This document shows, in pieces, positions 34,082 through 42,565 of a stretch of DNA of 64,000 nucleotides (its first letter is position 1; each line of letters begins with the position of its first letter). Under the pieces are notes generated by a model. It was not told where the DNA came from and did no database searches. It saw nothing but the letters and a program-made list of their open reading frames with translations. The stretch spans positions 186,001-250,000 of the forward strand of contig NZ_FRCX01000008.1 in the NCBI RefSeq assembly GCF_900143065.1. The letters are read 5' to 3'. A program made the position numbers and the translations under genes. The DNA is from Duganella sacchari (GTDB taxonomy: Bacteria > Pseudomonadota > Gammaproteobacteria > Burkholderiales > Burkholderiaceae_D).

Positions 34082-35835
34082 TGCTGTTGCGGAACGACCT
34101 GCTGCACTACACGCATCCGTCGCCGCGCACCGTTCGCGTCCTGTGGATCGCTCCCGGGCAGGGCCACGCCTATGTGTTTGACGTGGCGGCGGTATCGGCG
34201 GAGGTGGAGCTGGTGCCGCTGCCGGTGCTGCTGGCCGATATCCAGGCCGGCCACGCCAGCGTGCTGGCGGCCGATCCTTATCTGATGGTGGTGAGCCAGG
34301 AGCTGCTGCCGCCCAAGCATCTGCAGTTGCGCGCCCGCGCGTGGCAGATCATCGCGCCGCTGGTGGCGCAGGAACCGCAGATCTTCGAAGCGCGCCAGCG
34401 CGGCCAGATGGTGTCGCTGGCGACGGCGGCGCATGGCGTCTCGCATCCCACCATTTACCGCTATCTGCGCCGCTACTGGCAGCGCGGGCAGACGCCCAAT
34501 GCGCTGCTGCCGGACTACGGCAACTCCGGTGGACGCGGCAAGGTGCGCCAGTCGTCGGCCGACGTCAAGCGCGGCCGGCCGCGCAAGAACGCCGCAGAGG
34601 AAGGCGCCGGCCTGAATGCGGACGAGGAGATACGCCGCACCTTTCGCGTCGCCACGGCCTGCTATGCGGCTGCCAATGCCAGGTTTTCGCGGTTGGGCGC
34701 TTACCAGCAGATGCTGGCCGACTTCTTTGTCGAGCGCCGCATCGATGCGGAGACGGGGCGCGTGCTGACGTCCGGCCCGGTCAGCGCGATTCCTACCTTC
34801 GGCCAGTTCAACTACTGGCTCGATCACGACGACGACCGGCCGCCGGAAGTGGCGCGCCGTCCGGCCGGAATGACAGCGTCGCCAGCACCGCTGCCGCAGG
34901 TGCAGTTGCCGCCGCTGGACGCGTGCCGGTTGCCGGCGGGACGGCCCGGCGCCGGCTTTTATCTGGACGTGGTGCGCGCCGACGTGCAGCTGGTGTCGCG
35001 TGCGGACCGCCAGCAGCTTGCGGGACGTCCTTTGCTGTATGTGGTCACGGATATCTTCAGCCGGCTGGTGTGCGGCCTGTATGTGGGCTTTGGCGCGGCG
35101 CAGTGGCCGCAGGCCATGCTGGCGCTGGCCAACTGCGGCGCTGACAAGCAGCGCTACAGCCAGCAGTATGGCCGCCACATCGAGGCGGAGCAGTGGCCGT
35201 GCCGCCATCTGCCGGACACGCTGCATGTCAGGCCGGCGCTGACATCGGGCTGGAACGGCGATCCGCTGCTGAACAATTTCAATCTGCGCTGCGTGGCATC
35301 CGACGACGGGCCCGATGACTGGCGCCCGGTGCTTGAAAAGCGTTTCCGTCTGCTGGCGCCGGACGCACAAGGCGCGCCATGCCGGCTTGATGGCGTCATG
35401 CATGTGGAGCAGTTCACGCGCATCATCATCGACTGCATCCTGTACTACAACAACCGTCAGCCGCTGGCGCATGCGGGCAAGGCGACGCCGCGCCAGTTGT
35501 GGGACTGGGGCCGCGAACACCGCGCGGGCGGATTAAAGATCTATCCTGAGCATCTGATCCGCTGTAGCCTGATGCCGGTGGCGCAGGCCAGCGTGACCAG
35601 CGATGGCATTGCGCTGTTCAACCGGCAGTACACGTGCGCGCGCGCCATCAGCGAGCGCTGGTTCGAACGTGCGCGCCTGCGCGGCGCCTGGCATATCAAG
35701 CTCGCTTACGATCCCGAAGATATGGAGACGGTCTATTTTCTCGACCCGTCTTCTCCCATGCAGTTCCACGCCTGCCATCCGATGGCGGCGCCATTGCGTA
35801 CTACTACGCAGGGCGTCGCCAGCTTCGTCAACTGA
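34081..35835 (+). CDS. TnsB/TniA-like transposase (Mu C-terminal type), probably inactive
   Basis: The protein has 584 residues. The N-terminal part is DNA-binding and includes a helix-turn-helix (SLATAAHGVSHPTIYRYLRR) and RGRPRKN. The core resembles DDE integrases: FYLDVVRADVQLVS for the first Asp, GRPLLYVVTDIFSRLVCGLYVG, and DDWRPVLEKRFRLL with the last Glu. The C-terminal beta-barrel of Mu-type transposases follows (LKIYPEHLIRCSLMP to WHIKLAYDPED). Where the family, as I recall it, has a DRGE motif after WPCRHLP, this protein reads LHVRPALT, so the second catalytic Asp seems lost. The frame is otherwise intact. No TnsC-type ATPase, TnsA or end repeats were seen nearby. A domesticated or orphan protein is likely. 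Confidence 0.75.
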   Translation: MLLRNDLLHYTHPSPRTVRVLWIAPGQGHAYVFDVAAVSAEVELVPLPVLLADIQAGHASVLAADPYLMVVSQELLPPKHLQLRARAWQIIAPLVAQEPQIFEARQRGQMVSLATAAHGVSHPTIYRYLRRYWQRGQTPNALLPDYGNSGGRGKVRQSSADVKRGRPRKNAAEEGAGLNADEEIRRTFRVATACYAAANARFSRLGAYQQMLADFFVERRIDAETGRVLTSGPVSAIPTFGQFNYWLDHDDDRPPEVARRPAGMTASPAPLPQVQLPPLDACRLPAGRPGAGFYLDVVRADVQLVSRADRQQLAGRPLLYVVTDIFSRLVCGLYVGFGAAQWPQAMLALANCGADKQRYSQQYGRHIEAEQWPCRHLPDTLHVRPALTSGWNGDPLLNNFNLRCVASDDGPDDWRPVLEKRFRLLAPDAQGAPCRLDGVMHVEQFTRIIIDCILYYNNRQPLAHAGKATPRQLWDWGREHRAGGLKIYPEHLIRCSLMPVAQASVTSDGIALFNRQYTCARAISERWFERARLRGAWHIKLAYDPEDMETVYFLDPSSPMQFHACHPMAAPLRTTTQGVASFVN

Positions 35836-36084
35836 ATCCTTTCCAACGCTGTGCATCACGCTGCGCGCTGCATCGTTAAGGTGCGGCGCGTTGCCGTGCC
35901 TTGTCACGTGCCTGCGAATAAAGTCTGTTCGCTTATCCAACCTTGTTTGCGGTCTGGCCGCACGCAGCGCGCTGCGGCGAAACAGGTTTATTTTTTGACC
36001 ATGCTGTGGCACGCCGTTTGCTAAAGAGGAGCTATGGGTTAGCAAGTCGCCCAAGGATCTTTCAGCAGAATGGTGAGGAAGCAG

Positions 36085-37692
36085 ATGGATAGTAAAACAG
36101 TAAAACCGTTTAAATCGTTTAGCGCATTAACGAGGAGGGATTTTCTGTACCGGGCCGCCGCCGTGGGCGGCACCGGCTTGCTGTTGAATACCATGAATGC
36201 CTGGGGCATGGGTATCGCCTCGACGGCGTCGGCGCCACCGGCGCTGAGCGGCAGCGGCAAAGGCAAGAAGGTGCTGATATTGGGTGCTGGCCTGGCCGGC
36301 ATGACGGCGGCCTATGAGCTGGAAAAGCTGGGCTACAAGGTGCAGATACTGGAAGCGCGTGCGTTTGCCGGTGGCCGCTGCCAGACCGCGCGCAAGGGTT
36401 TCAGCCTGACGGAGCTGGGTGGCGAAAAACAGACCTGCGCGTTTGACGAGGGCCACTACATCAATCATGGTCCATGGCGTATCCCGCTGCACCATCAATC
36501 GACGCTGCACTACACCAAGCTGTTTGAAGTGCCGCTGGAAGTCATGGTCAACGATAACGACCATGCGTACGTCTACTCGGAAAACGCGGGACCGTTTGCC
36601 GGCAAGCGCCTGCGCGTGAAAGAGGTCAAGGCCGATATGCGCGGCCATGTGTCGGAGCTGCTGGCCAAGTCGGTCAAGAACCATCAGCTGGACCAGGCGC
36701 TGACGGAAGATGACCAGCGCCTGCTGCTGGACTATCTGGCGCATGAAGGCGCGCTGACACCGGGCGAGCTGCAATACAAGGGCCGCAGTGGCCGTGGCTA
36801 CGCGGTGAATCCAGGTGCGGGCCTGTCGCCGGGAGCGGGCACGCCATCCGATCCGCTTGGCTTCAAGGATTTGCTGGCGTCGAAGCTGGGCCACGTCTAC
36901 AGCGCGGTGCAGGACTTCCCGATGCAGAACACCATGTTCCAGCCCGTGGGCGGCATGGACGCGATTGCCAAGGCATTTGAAAAACGCGTAGGCAAGAACA
37001 TCCGCTACAAGGCGGAGGTACAGACCATACGCCAGAACGACAAGGGCGTGACGGTGACTTACAAGGATACCGGCAGCAACAAGGTCAGCGCCATCAGCGC
37101 CGACTACTGCCTGTGCGCGATGCCGCTGTCGGTGCTGCGCCAGATCGATACCGATTTCTCGGACAAATTCAAGCAGGCGGTCGCCTCGGTGGCGTATGCG
37201 CCAGTGGGCAAAATCGGCCTGCAGATGAAGCGCCGCTTCTGGGAAGAGGATGACCATATCTACGGTGGCCACATCATGACCGACCTGAAAGGCATCAACA
37301 CCATCTCGGTGCCTTCATATGGCTTCCAGAAAAACAAGGGCGTGCTGCTTGGTTACTACCAGTACCAGACGGCGGCCATCGAGACCAGTGCGCTATCGCT
37401 GAAAGAGCGTGCCGAGTTTGCGCTGGCGGCGGGACAGAAGATCTTCCCGCAGTACACCGAGAACTTTGAGACGGCGTTCTCGGTGGCCTGGCACCGCGTG
37501 CAGTACAACCTGGGCGGCTGGGCCGAATGGACCGACAAGACGCGCGCTGCGGCATATCCGGTGCTGCTGGAAGGCGAGGGCCGCATCCTGCTGGCCGGCG
37601 AGCATCTGAGCTATCTGACCGGCTGGCAGGCCGGGGCGATTGAATCGGCGTGGCAGCAGATCGCCAGGATCCATGAAAGGGCCGGCGCATGA
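36085..37692 (+). CDS. Tat-exported flavin amine oxidase / L-amino acid oxidase-like
   Basis: The protein has 535 residues. A twin-arginine signal (TRRDFLYRAAAVGGTG, about 17-32) directs export of the folded flavoprotein. The FAD-binding motif is VLILGAGLAGMTAAYELEK followed by ARAFAGGR. A GG-doublet and the C-terminal FAD-contact motif (LLAGEHLSYLTGWQAGAIES) are complete. The family oxidises amines or L-amino acids to imines. The start at 36085 has GAGGAAG in front; an in-frame ATG at 36070 is an alternative. Its stop overlaps the ATG of a cytochrome c gene, so electrons may pass to that cytochrome instead of O2. Confidence 0.88.
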   Translation: MDSKTVKPFKSFSALTRRDFLYRAAAVGGTGLLLNTMNAWGMGIASTASAPPALSGSGKGKKVLILGAGLAGMTAAYELEKLGYKVQILEARAFAGGRCQTARKGFSLTELGGEKQTCAFDEGHYINHGPWRIPLHHQSTLHYTKLFEVPLEVMVNDNDHAYVYSENAGPFAGKRLRVKEVKADMRGHVSELLAKSVKNHQLDQALTEDDQRLLLDYLAHEGALTPGELQYKGRSGRGYAVNPGAGLSPGAGTPSDPLGFKDLLASKLGHVYSAVQDFPMQNTMFQPVGGMDAIAKAFEKRVGKNIRYKAEVQTIRQNDKGVTVTYKDTGSNKVSAISADYCLCAMPLSVLRQIDTDFSDKFKQAVASVAYAPVGKIGLQMKRRFWEEDDHIYGGHIMTDLKGINTISVPSYGFQKNKGVLLGYYQYQTAAIETSALSLKERAEFALAAGQKIFPQYTENFETAFSVAWHRVQYNLGGWAEWTDKTRAAAYPVLLEGEGRILLAGEHLSYLTGWQAGAIESAWQQIARIHERAGA

Positions 37693-38084
37693 AACTCGTA
37701 TCGATGATGGCCATGGCGGCGGCGATGCTGCTGTCGTCGGCACAGGCGCAGGAGGTGGATGGCAAGGCGCTGTTCCTCAAGAACTGCGCGGCCTGCCACC
37801 AGTCAAGCGGCAAGGGCATACCGGGCGCCTTCCCGGCACTGGCGGGCAGCAAATTCGTGCAAGGGAAAAGCACCGACGTCGCGGCCGTGCTGCTGAAAGG
37901 CCGTGGCGGCATGCCGGACTTCAGCGATTCGCTGAGCGACCGCGATATCGCCACCGTGCTGACCTTTGTGCGCTCCAACTGGGGCAACAAGGCGGACGGC
38001 CTCACGGAGTCGGATGTCGGCTCGCTGCGCACCACGCTGGGCGTGGACCCGTTCGGCAATTCCCTGATGTCCAACAAACACTGA
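37689..38084 (+). CDS. exported monohaem cytochrome c
   Basis: The protein has 131 residues, with a signal peptide ending at AQAQ (about residue 20) and one haem site CAACH (Cys33, Cys36, His37). Met75 in GGMPDF is the likely sixth ligand. The C-terminal region after 95 is longer than in a small class I cytochrome. The gene overlaps the oxidase by 4 bases (ATGA), which implies tight co-expression. It is a likely electron acceptor for the oxidase in the periplasm. Confidence 0.9.
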   Translation: MKLVSMMAMAAAMLLSSAQAQEVDGKALFLKNCAACHQSSGKGIPGAFPALAGSKFVQGKSTDVAAVLLKGRGGMPDFSDSLSDRDIATVLTFVRSNWGNKADGLTESDVGSLRTTLGVDPFGNSLMSNKH

Positions 38085-38098
38085 AAGAGATGAACTCC

Positions 38099-38593
38099 AT
38101 GAAAAAAGTATTTGCCACCGTGTTGATGTGCGCTGCTGTGGGTAGTGCGGCGGCCGCGCCGAAAGCGGACATCGTGCGCCACAAGATTCCCAATTCCGAT
38201 TTTCCGATTGCGCTGGCGGTGACGGTGCCGTCGACTGCCACGATCCACTTCATCAGCGGCCAGGTGCCGGCGGTGGTGGATGCGGCAGCGGCGCCGGATT
38301 CGCTGGCGGCGTTTGGCGACACCAAAACGCAGTCGGAGTCGGTGCTGAAGAAGATCAAGGAAATCCTGCAGGGCATGAAGCTGGAGATGTCGGACGTGGT
38401 GAAGATGCAGGTGTTCCTGGTCGGCGATCCGGCCAAGGGCGGCAAGGCTGACACCAAGGGCTTTATGGAGGCCTACACCCAGTACTTCGGCGGCAGCCAG
38501 CCCAATCTGCCGGCGCGCGCGGTGGTGCAGGTGGCGGGCCTGAGCAATCCGGGCTGGCTGGTGGAGATCGAGGTCGTCGCAGCGAAAAAATAG
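38099..38593 (+). CDS. exported RidA/YjgF family protein
   Basis: The protein has 164 residues and a signal peptide (MKKVFATVLMCAAVGSAAA). The rest is a RidA domain with ISGQVP near 53-58, TQSESVLKKIKEIL, VVKMQVFL, Arg140 (LPARAVVQVA) and Glu156 (VEIEVV). Arg and Glu at this spacing are the imine-hydrolysing residues of active RidA. Cytosolic RidA clears enamine/imine intermediates. Here it is exported and co-encoded with an exported oxidase, which fits deamination of imines made in the periplasm. An ATG at 38090 is an alternative start. The gap to the cytochrome gene is 14 bases. Confidence 0.88.
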   Translation: MKKVFATVLMCAAVGSAAAAPKADIVRHKIPNSDFPIALAVTVPSTATIHFISGQVPAVVDAAAAPDSLAAFGDTKTQSESVLKKIKEILQGMKLEMSDVVKMQVFLVGDPAKGGKADTKGFMEAYTQYFGGSQPNLPARAVVQVAGLSNPGWLVEIEVVAAKK

Positions 38594-38647
38594 AACAGGC
38601 CACAGGCATTCAGCAGTTTTCTTTTTCATTCAAACGGGGATTTAACT

Positions 38648-41107
38648 ATGCATAAGGCCATACTCAAGACCGGCGTTGCAGCCGTGCTGTCCACCCTGGC
38701 GTTCGGCGTCGCGCATGCGGCCGATCCGGCCGCCGATGATGTCGCCGCCTCGGCCGACGTTGGCGCCGCACCGAACGTGGGCGCGGTGATCGTCACCGGA
38801 ACGCGTTCCAGCGGCATCAAGGTGGAGAACAGCGCGTCGCCGATTCAGGTGCTCGATTCGGCCTCGCTGCAGCGCACCGGCCAGCCGGACCTGATCCAGG
38901 CGCTGGCACAGAATCTGCCGTCGTTCACGGCGCAGGCGTTTGGCGGCGACACCGCCAACCTGACGCTGTCGGCGCGCTTGCGCGGCCTGAGTCCGAACAA
39001 TACGCTGGTGCTCATCAACGGCAAGCGCCGCCATGGCACCGCCAACCTGGCGGTGCTGGGTGGCCCGTACCAGGGCGGCGCGGCGGCTGACCTGAACTAT
39101 ATTCCCGTGTCGGCGATTGACCATATCGAGGTGCTGCAGGATGGTGCGGCCGCGCAGTATGGTTCGGACGCGATTGCGGGGGTGGTCAACATCATCCTGA
39201 AGTCGAACAACCATGGCGGCACGGCGACCGTCAACGGCGGCGGCTATGTCGATGGCGGCGGCCGCACGCTGGATGGCTCGGCCAATATCGGTGTCGAGCC
39301 GTTTGCCGACGCCTATCTGAGCCTGACGGCGGAATCGAAGTATCACGGCTATAGCGACCGTGGCGGCATCGATCCGCGCGTGGTCGATCCGGCCAATATG
39401 GCGGCCTATCCGACCATGTTCCAGCATCCGGGCTATCCGCATGTGAACCACATCGCGGGCGACGCGCAGTACCACCTGAATGTGTTTGCCGCCAACTTCG
39501 GCTGGGACTTCGCGCCGGACAGCCAGCTGTATGCGATTGCCACCGCCGGCCGCAAGGAAGCGCGCGCGTTCGAGAACTACCGCCTGCCGAGCCGTCTGCC
39601 GAAGATCTATCCGAACGGCTTCTCGCCGAAGGAAACCATGAAGGAGGAGGATTTCGCTTTCACGGCGGGCGTCAAGGGCAAGCTGGCGGGCTGGAATACG
39701 GACCTGAGCTCGACCTATGGCCGCGACAAGGCGCGCATCGGCGTGGCCGATTCGGGCAATGTCTCGCTGTTCAACGACACGGGGTCGACGCCGACCAACT
39801 TCAGCGCGGGCACCTTCATTGCGAGCCAGCTCACCACCACGCTGGAGGCCAACAAGGAGTTTGAGATCGGCTGGGCCAAGCCGTTGAACATCGCTGCCGG
39901 TGTCGAGCACCGCATCGACAAGTATGAGATCGAGGCGGGCGATCCGGCCTCGCGCTACAAGGAAGGCTCGCAGTCCTATCCGGGCTTCTCGCTCACGGAT
40001 GCGGGTAGCCACCGCCGCACCAATCAGGCGGCGTATGTGGACTTTGCCGGCAATCCGGTGACTGACCTGACGGTGGACCTGGCGGCGCGCTATGAGCACT
40101 TCAGCGATTTCGGCAACGCCAAGGTGGGCAAGATCACCAGCCGCTATGACTTCTCGCCAGCGGCGGCGGTGCGCGGCACCTTCTCGAACGGGTTCCGTGC
40201 GCCGACGCTGGCGGAGGAATACTATTCGGCCACCAACGTTGGCCCGACCACGGCCTTTGTGCAGCTGGCGCCAAATTCGGCCGGCGCCAGGCTGGTGGGC
40301 GTGGATGGCCTGAAGCCTGAACGTTCGACCAACCTGTCGCTGGGGATCGTGCTGAACCCGGCCAGCAATGTGGCGATCACGCTGGACGTCTACCAGATCA
40401 AGATACGCGACCGTATCGTCGGTTCCGGCGCGCTGTATGGTTCGGGCGGTTCGGTGAATTCGCCGGCGGTGACGGCGGCCATCAAGGCCAATGGCAATGT
40501 ACTCGACAGCACGGTGAGCCAGACCGGTATCAACATCTTCTCCAATGGCGTGGACACGCGCAGCCGCGGCCTGGAGTTTGTGACGACGATTAACTCCAAC
40601 TACGGCACCGCCGGCAAGGTGGACTGGTCGATTGCCGCCAACTACAACAAGGTGGAAGTCACCAAGATCAACCAGGCGCCGGCGCAGCTGCTGCCGCAAA
40701 CGCTGCTCGACAAGACGGCGATTTCGGACCTGGAGACGGCGTCGCCGCGCATGCGCATGAATCTGGGTGCGCTGTGGAAGATCGGTAACTGGACCGTCAA
40801 CCTGCGCGAGGCGATTTATGGCAAGTCGTCGGAGTACGGCAGTGAAGATGGTTCGGTGTACCACAAGACGGAGATTGCGGCCAAGGGCATCACCGACCTG
40901 GAAGTGGGCTACAAGATCAGCACGGCGTGGTCGGTGGCGGTGGGCGCGAACAATCTGTTCAACACCTATCCCAACGGTGTGAATCCGGCGCTGCTGGCCG
41001 ACCAGCGGGCGGCGGGCGACAACGCGGCGGTCAACATCCTGCCATCGTTCTCGCCGTTCGGCATCAACGGCAGCTACTACTACGCGCGCGCCAACTACAA
41101 GTTCTAA
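38648..41107 (+). CDS. TonB-dependent receptor of the oxidase operon
   Basis: This 819-residue outer-membrane receptor has a signal peptide ending AHA (residue 21). The plug has VIVTGTRSSG, LVLINGKRRH, IDHIEVLQDGAAAQYGSDA and AGVVNIILKS; the barrel ends in Phe (RANYKF). It is the last gene of the oxidase-cytochrome-RidA unit, 54 bases downstream of RidA, with no terminator between and a strong one after. Import of the same amine, amino acid or peptide that the oxidase uses is the simplest reading. Confidence 0.9.
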   Translation: MHKAILKTGVAAVLSTLAFGVAHAADPAADDVAASADVGAAPNVGAVIVTGTRSSGIKVENSASPIQVLDSASLQRTGQPDLIQALAQNLPSFTAQAFGGDTANLTLSARLRGLSPNNTLVLINGKRRHGTANLAVLGGPYQGGAAADLNYIPVSAIDHIEVLQDGAAAQYGSDAIAGVVNIILKSNNHGGTATVNGGGYVDGGGRTLDGSANIGVEPFADAYLSLTAESKYHGYSDRGGIDPRVVDPANMAAYPTMFQHPGYPHVNHIAGDAQYHLNVFAANFGWDFAPDSQLYAIATAGRKEARAFENYRLPSRLPKIYPNGFSPKETMKEEDFAFTAGVKGKLAGWNTDLSSTYGRDKARIGVADSGNVSLFNDTGSTPTNFSAGTFIASQLTTTLEANKEFEIGWAKPLNIAAGVEHRIDKYEIEAGDPASRYKEGSQSYPGFSLTDAGSHRRTNQAAYVDFAGNPVTDLTVDLAARYEHFSDFGNAKVGKITSRYDFSPAAAVRGTFSNGFRAPTLAEEYYSATNVGPTTAFVQLAPNSAGARLVGVDGLKPERSTNLSLGIVLNPASNVAITLDVYQIKIRDRIVGSGALYGSGGSVNSPAVTAAIKANGNVLDSTVSQTGINIFSNGVDTRSRGLEFVTTINSNYGTAGKVDWSIAANYNKVEVTKINQAPAQLLPQTLLDKTAISDLETASPRMRMNLGALWKIGNWTVNLREAIYGKSSEYGSEDGSVYHKTEIAAKGITDLEVGYKISTAWSVAVGANNLFNTYPNGVNPALLADQRAAGDNAAVNILPSFSPFGINGSYYYARANYKF

Positions 41108-41126
41108 GCGGGGGTTTAGTTCTTTG

Positions 41127-41154
41127 GGCCGTCCTCCCGGGCGGCCTTTTTTTT
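41127..41154 (+). terminator. terminator of the oxidase operon
   Basis: GGCCGTCC (41127-41134) and GGGCGGCC (41139-41146) pair over 8 bp with one G-T pair around TCCC, followed by eight T (41147-41154). It lies 19 bases after the receptor stop. Confidence 0.9.
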
Positions 41155-41191
41155 GGTGTAGCATGGCGGCTCGAAAATCAGGAGTACGGAC

Positions 41192-42091
41192 ATGCTGGAA
41201 AAAATGCGCAGCAGATTGCAGGCGGCGGTGGAGGGCAGTGCCGGCGGCGTGGTGACGACGCCGATGACCTTGGAGGATTATCTGGCGCTCAACGGTCCGG
41301 CGCCGGCGCAGCAGGTGGCGTATGGCGCTGCGCCATCGCAGTTTGCGCAGCTGTTCCTGCCGGTGGGCGCGGGGCCGTTTCCGCTGGTGGTGCTGATCCA
41401 CGGCGGTTGCTGGACCCAGGCGTTTGGCGGCATCACGCAGATGCGCAGCATGGCCGGCAGCCTGGTGGAACAGGGCATCGCGGTGTGGAATGTGGAATAC
41501 CGCCGCTACGATGAGGAGGGCGGCGGCTACCCGGGCATGTACCAGGATGTGGCGACGGCGCTGGATTTGCTGCGCACCCTCGCGCCGCAGCACCAGCTGG
41601 ATCTGGCGCGCGTGGTGCTGGTGGGGCATTCGGCGGGCGGGCATCTGGCGCAGTGGGCGGCGTCGCGCGCGCGGCTGCCGCGCAGCAGTCCGCTGTATGT
41701 GGCCGATCCGCTGCCGGTGCCGGTGGTGATCAGCCTTGGCGGCCTGGCCGACCTGCGCCACGAGGAGGCGCTGATCAAGACCAGCTGTGAGCGCGACATG
41801 GTGCAGCTGGCCGGTGTGGCCAGCGCGGCGCGGCCGGATATTTTCAGCGATACTTCGCCGGCCGAGATGCTGCCGGCCGGTATCCGCACGGTGCTGATCC
41901 ACGGTGAACTCGATACCGTCTCGCCGCCGCGCGTGGGCCAGGATTATGCGCGCCGCGCGCAGGCGGCCGGCGATGCGGCGCAGCTGCTGGTGCTGCCGGG
42001 CGCCAGCCACTATGACGAGGTGGCGGCGACGTCGCCGTCATGGACCATCGTGTCGGCGCAGATCCGCCAGGCGCTGGGGCTGGCGCAGTAA
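41192..42091 (+). CDS. alpha/beta hydrolase, BD-FAE / kynurenine formamidase-like
   Basis: The protein has 299 residues and is cytosolic. The oxyanion motif HGGCW (70-74) and the nucleophile GHSAGG with Ser147 are typical of bifunctional feruloyl/acetyl esterases and arylformamidases. A C-terminal HGELDTVSPP and GASHYDEV carry the Asp and His. Arylformamidase would be consistent with a role in tryptophan catabolism near the amine oxidase, but a terminator separates the two and no kynureninase or tryptophan dioxygenase is in the window. Substrate remains open. Confidence 0.83.
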   Translation: MLEKMRSRLQAAVEGSAGGVVTTPMTLEDYLALNGPAPAQQVAYGAAPSQFAQLFLPVGAGPFPLVVLIHGGCWTQAFGGITQMRSMAGSLVEQGIAVWNVEYRRYDEEGGGYPGMYQDVATALDLLRTLAPQHQLDLARVVLVGHSAGGHLAQWAASRARLPRSSPLYVADPLPVPVVISLGGLADLRHEEALIKTSCERDMVQLAGVASAARPDIFSDTSPAEMLPAGIRTVLIHGELDTVSPPRVGQDYARRAQAAGDAAQLLVLPGASHYDEVAATSPSWTIVSAQIRQALGLAQ

Positions 42092-42107
42092 GTGCGCGCC
42101 GGCGGCG

Positions 42108-42440
42108 TCAGAGCTTGCGGCCGACCGGGTACTTGATGGCGTTGAGGACCATCTTGTCGACGGCGGCGGCGTGCAGGTCGACGTCCATCTTGTCGGCCAG
42201 CTGCACCAGGTAGAGCAGCACGTCGGCCAGCTCGTGGCGGATCGCGGCGCGCTGGGCGTCGCTGATTTCGTCGGCGGTGCCGGTGGCCAGCCACTGGAAG
42301 TGTTCGGCCACTTCGGCCACTTCCACGGAGAGCGCCATGGCCAGGTTTTTGGGCGTGTGGTACGGCGCCCAGTCGCGTTCACGGGCGAACTGGCGGGTAC
42401 GGTCACGGAGGTCGTTGAGGTCGGAGCGGGCATCGGTCAT
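42108..42440 (-). CDS. MazG-like nucleotide pyrophosphohydrolase
   Basis: The protein has 110 residues. It has the all-alpha MazG fold with the EVAEVAEHFQW metal motif, HELADVLLYLVQLADKM, and HTPKNLAMALSVE at the N-terminus, like the small RS21-C6/dCTPase group. These remove non-canonical or excess nucleotides. The ATG at 42440 is chosen by family length; a longer start at 42476 would have AGGGG too close to the ATG. Confidence 0.88.
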   Translation of the reverse strand: MTDARSDLNDLRDRTRQFARERDWAPYHTPKNLAMALSVEVAEVAEHFQWLATGTADEISDAQRAAIRHELADVLLYLVQLADKMDVDLHAAAVDKMVLNAIKYPVGRKL

Positions 42441-42565
42441 GGCCAATATGGTAACACCGCCGTTTGTGCGTTTCATCCCCTGTTTTTGACCGTTTGTCGC
42501 ACGGCCGCCCTTGCGCGCATGGGAATGACTATAGTGGCGACACTATCACTTCAAGGATTTCCACC

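Noticed and set aside
33741-36084. Complete transposon around the TnsB-like gene
   Set aside because: No terminal inverted repeats, end-binding repeats, target duplication or partner genes were seen in the flanks.
38642-42010. Very long minus-strand open frame of about 1100 codons
   Set aside because: It is antisense to the receptor and hydrolase genes and is rich in Arg/His/Ala as expected from high-GC codon shadows. No domain is seen.
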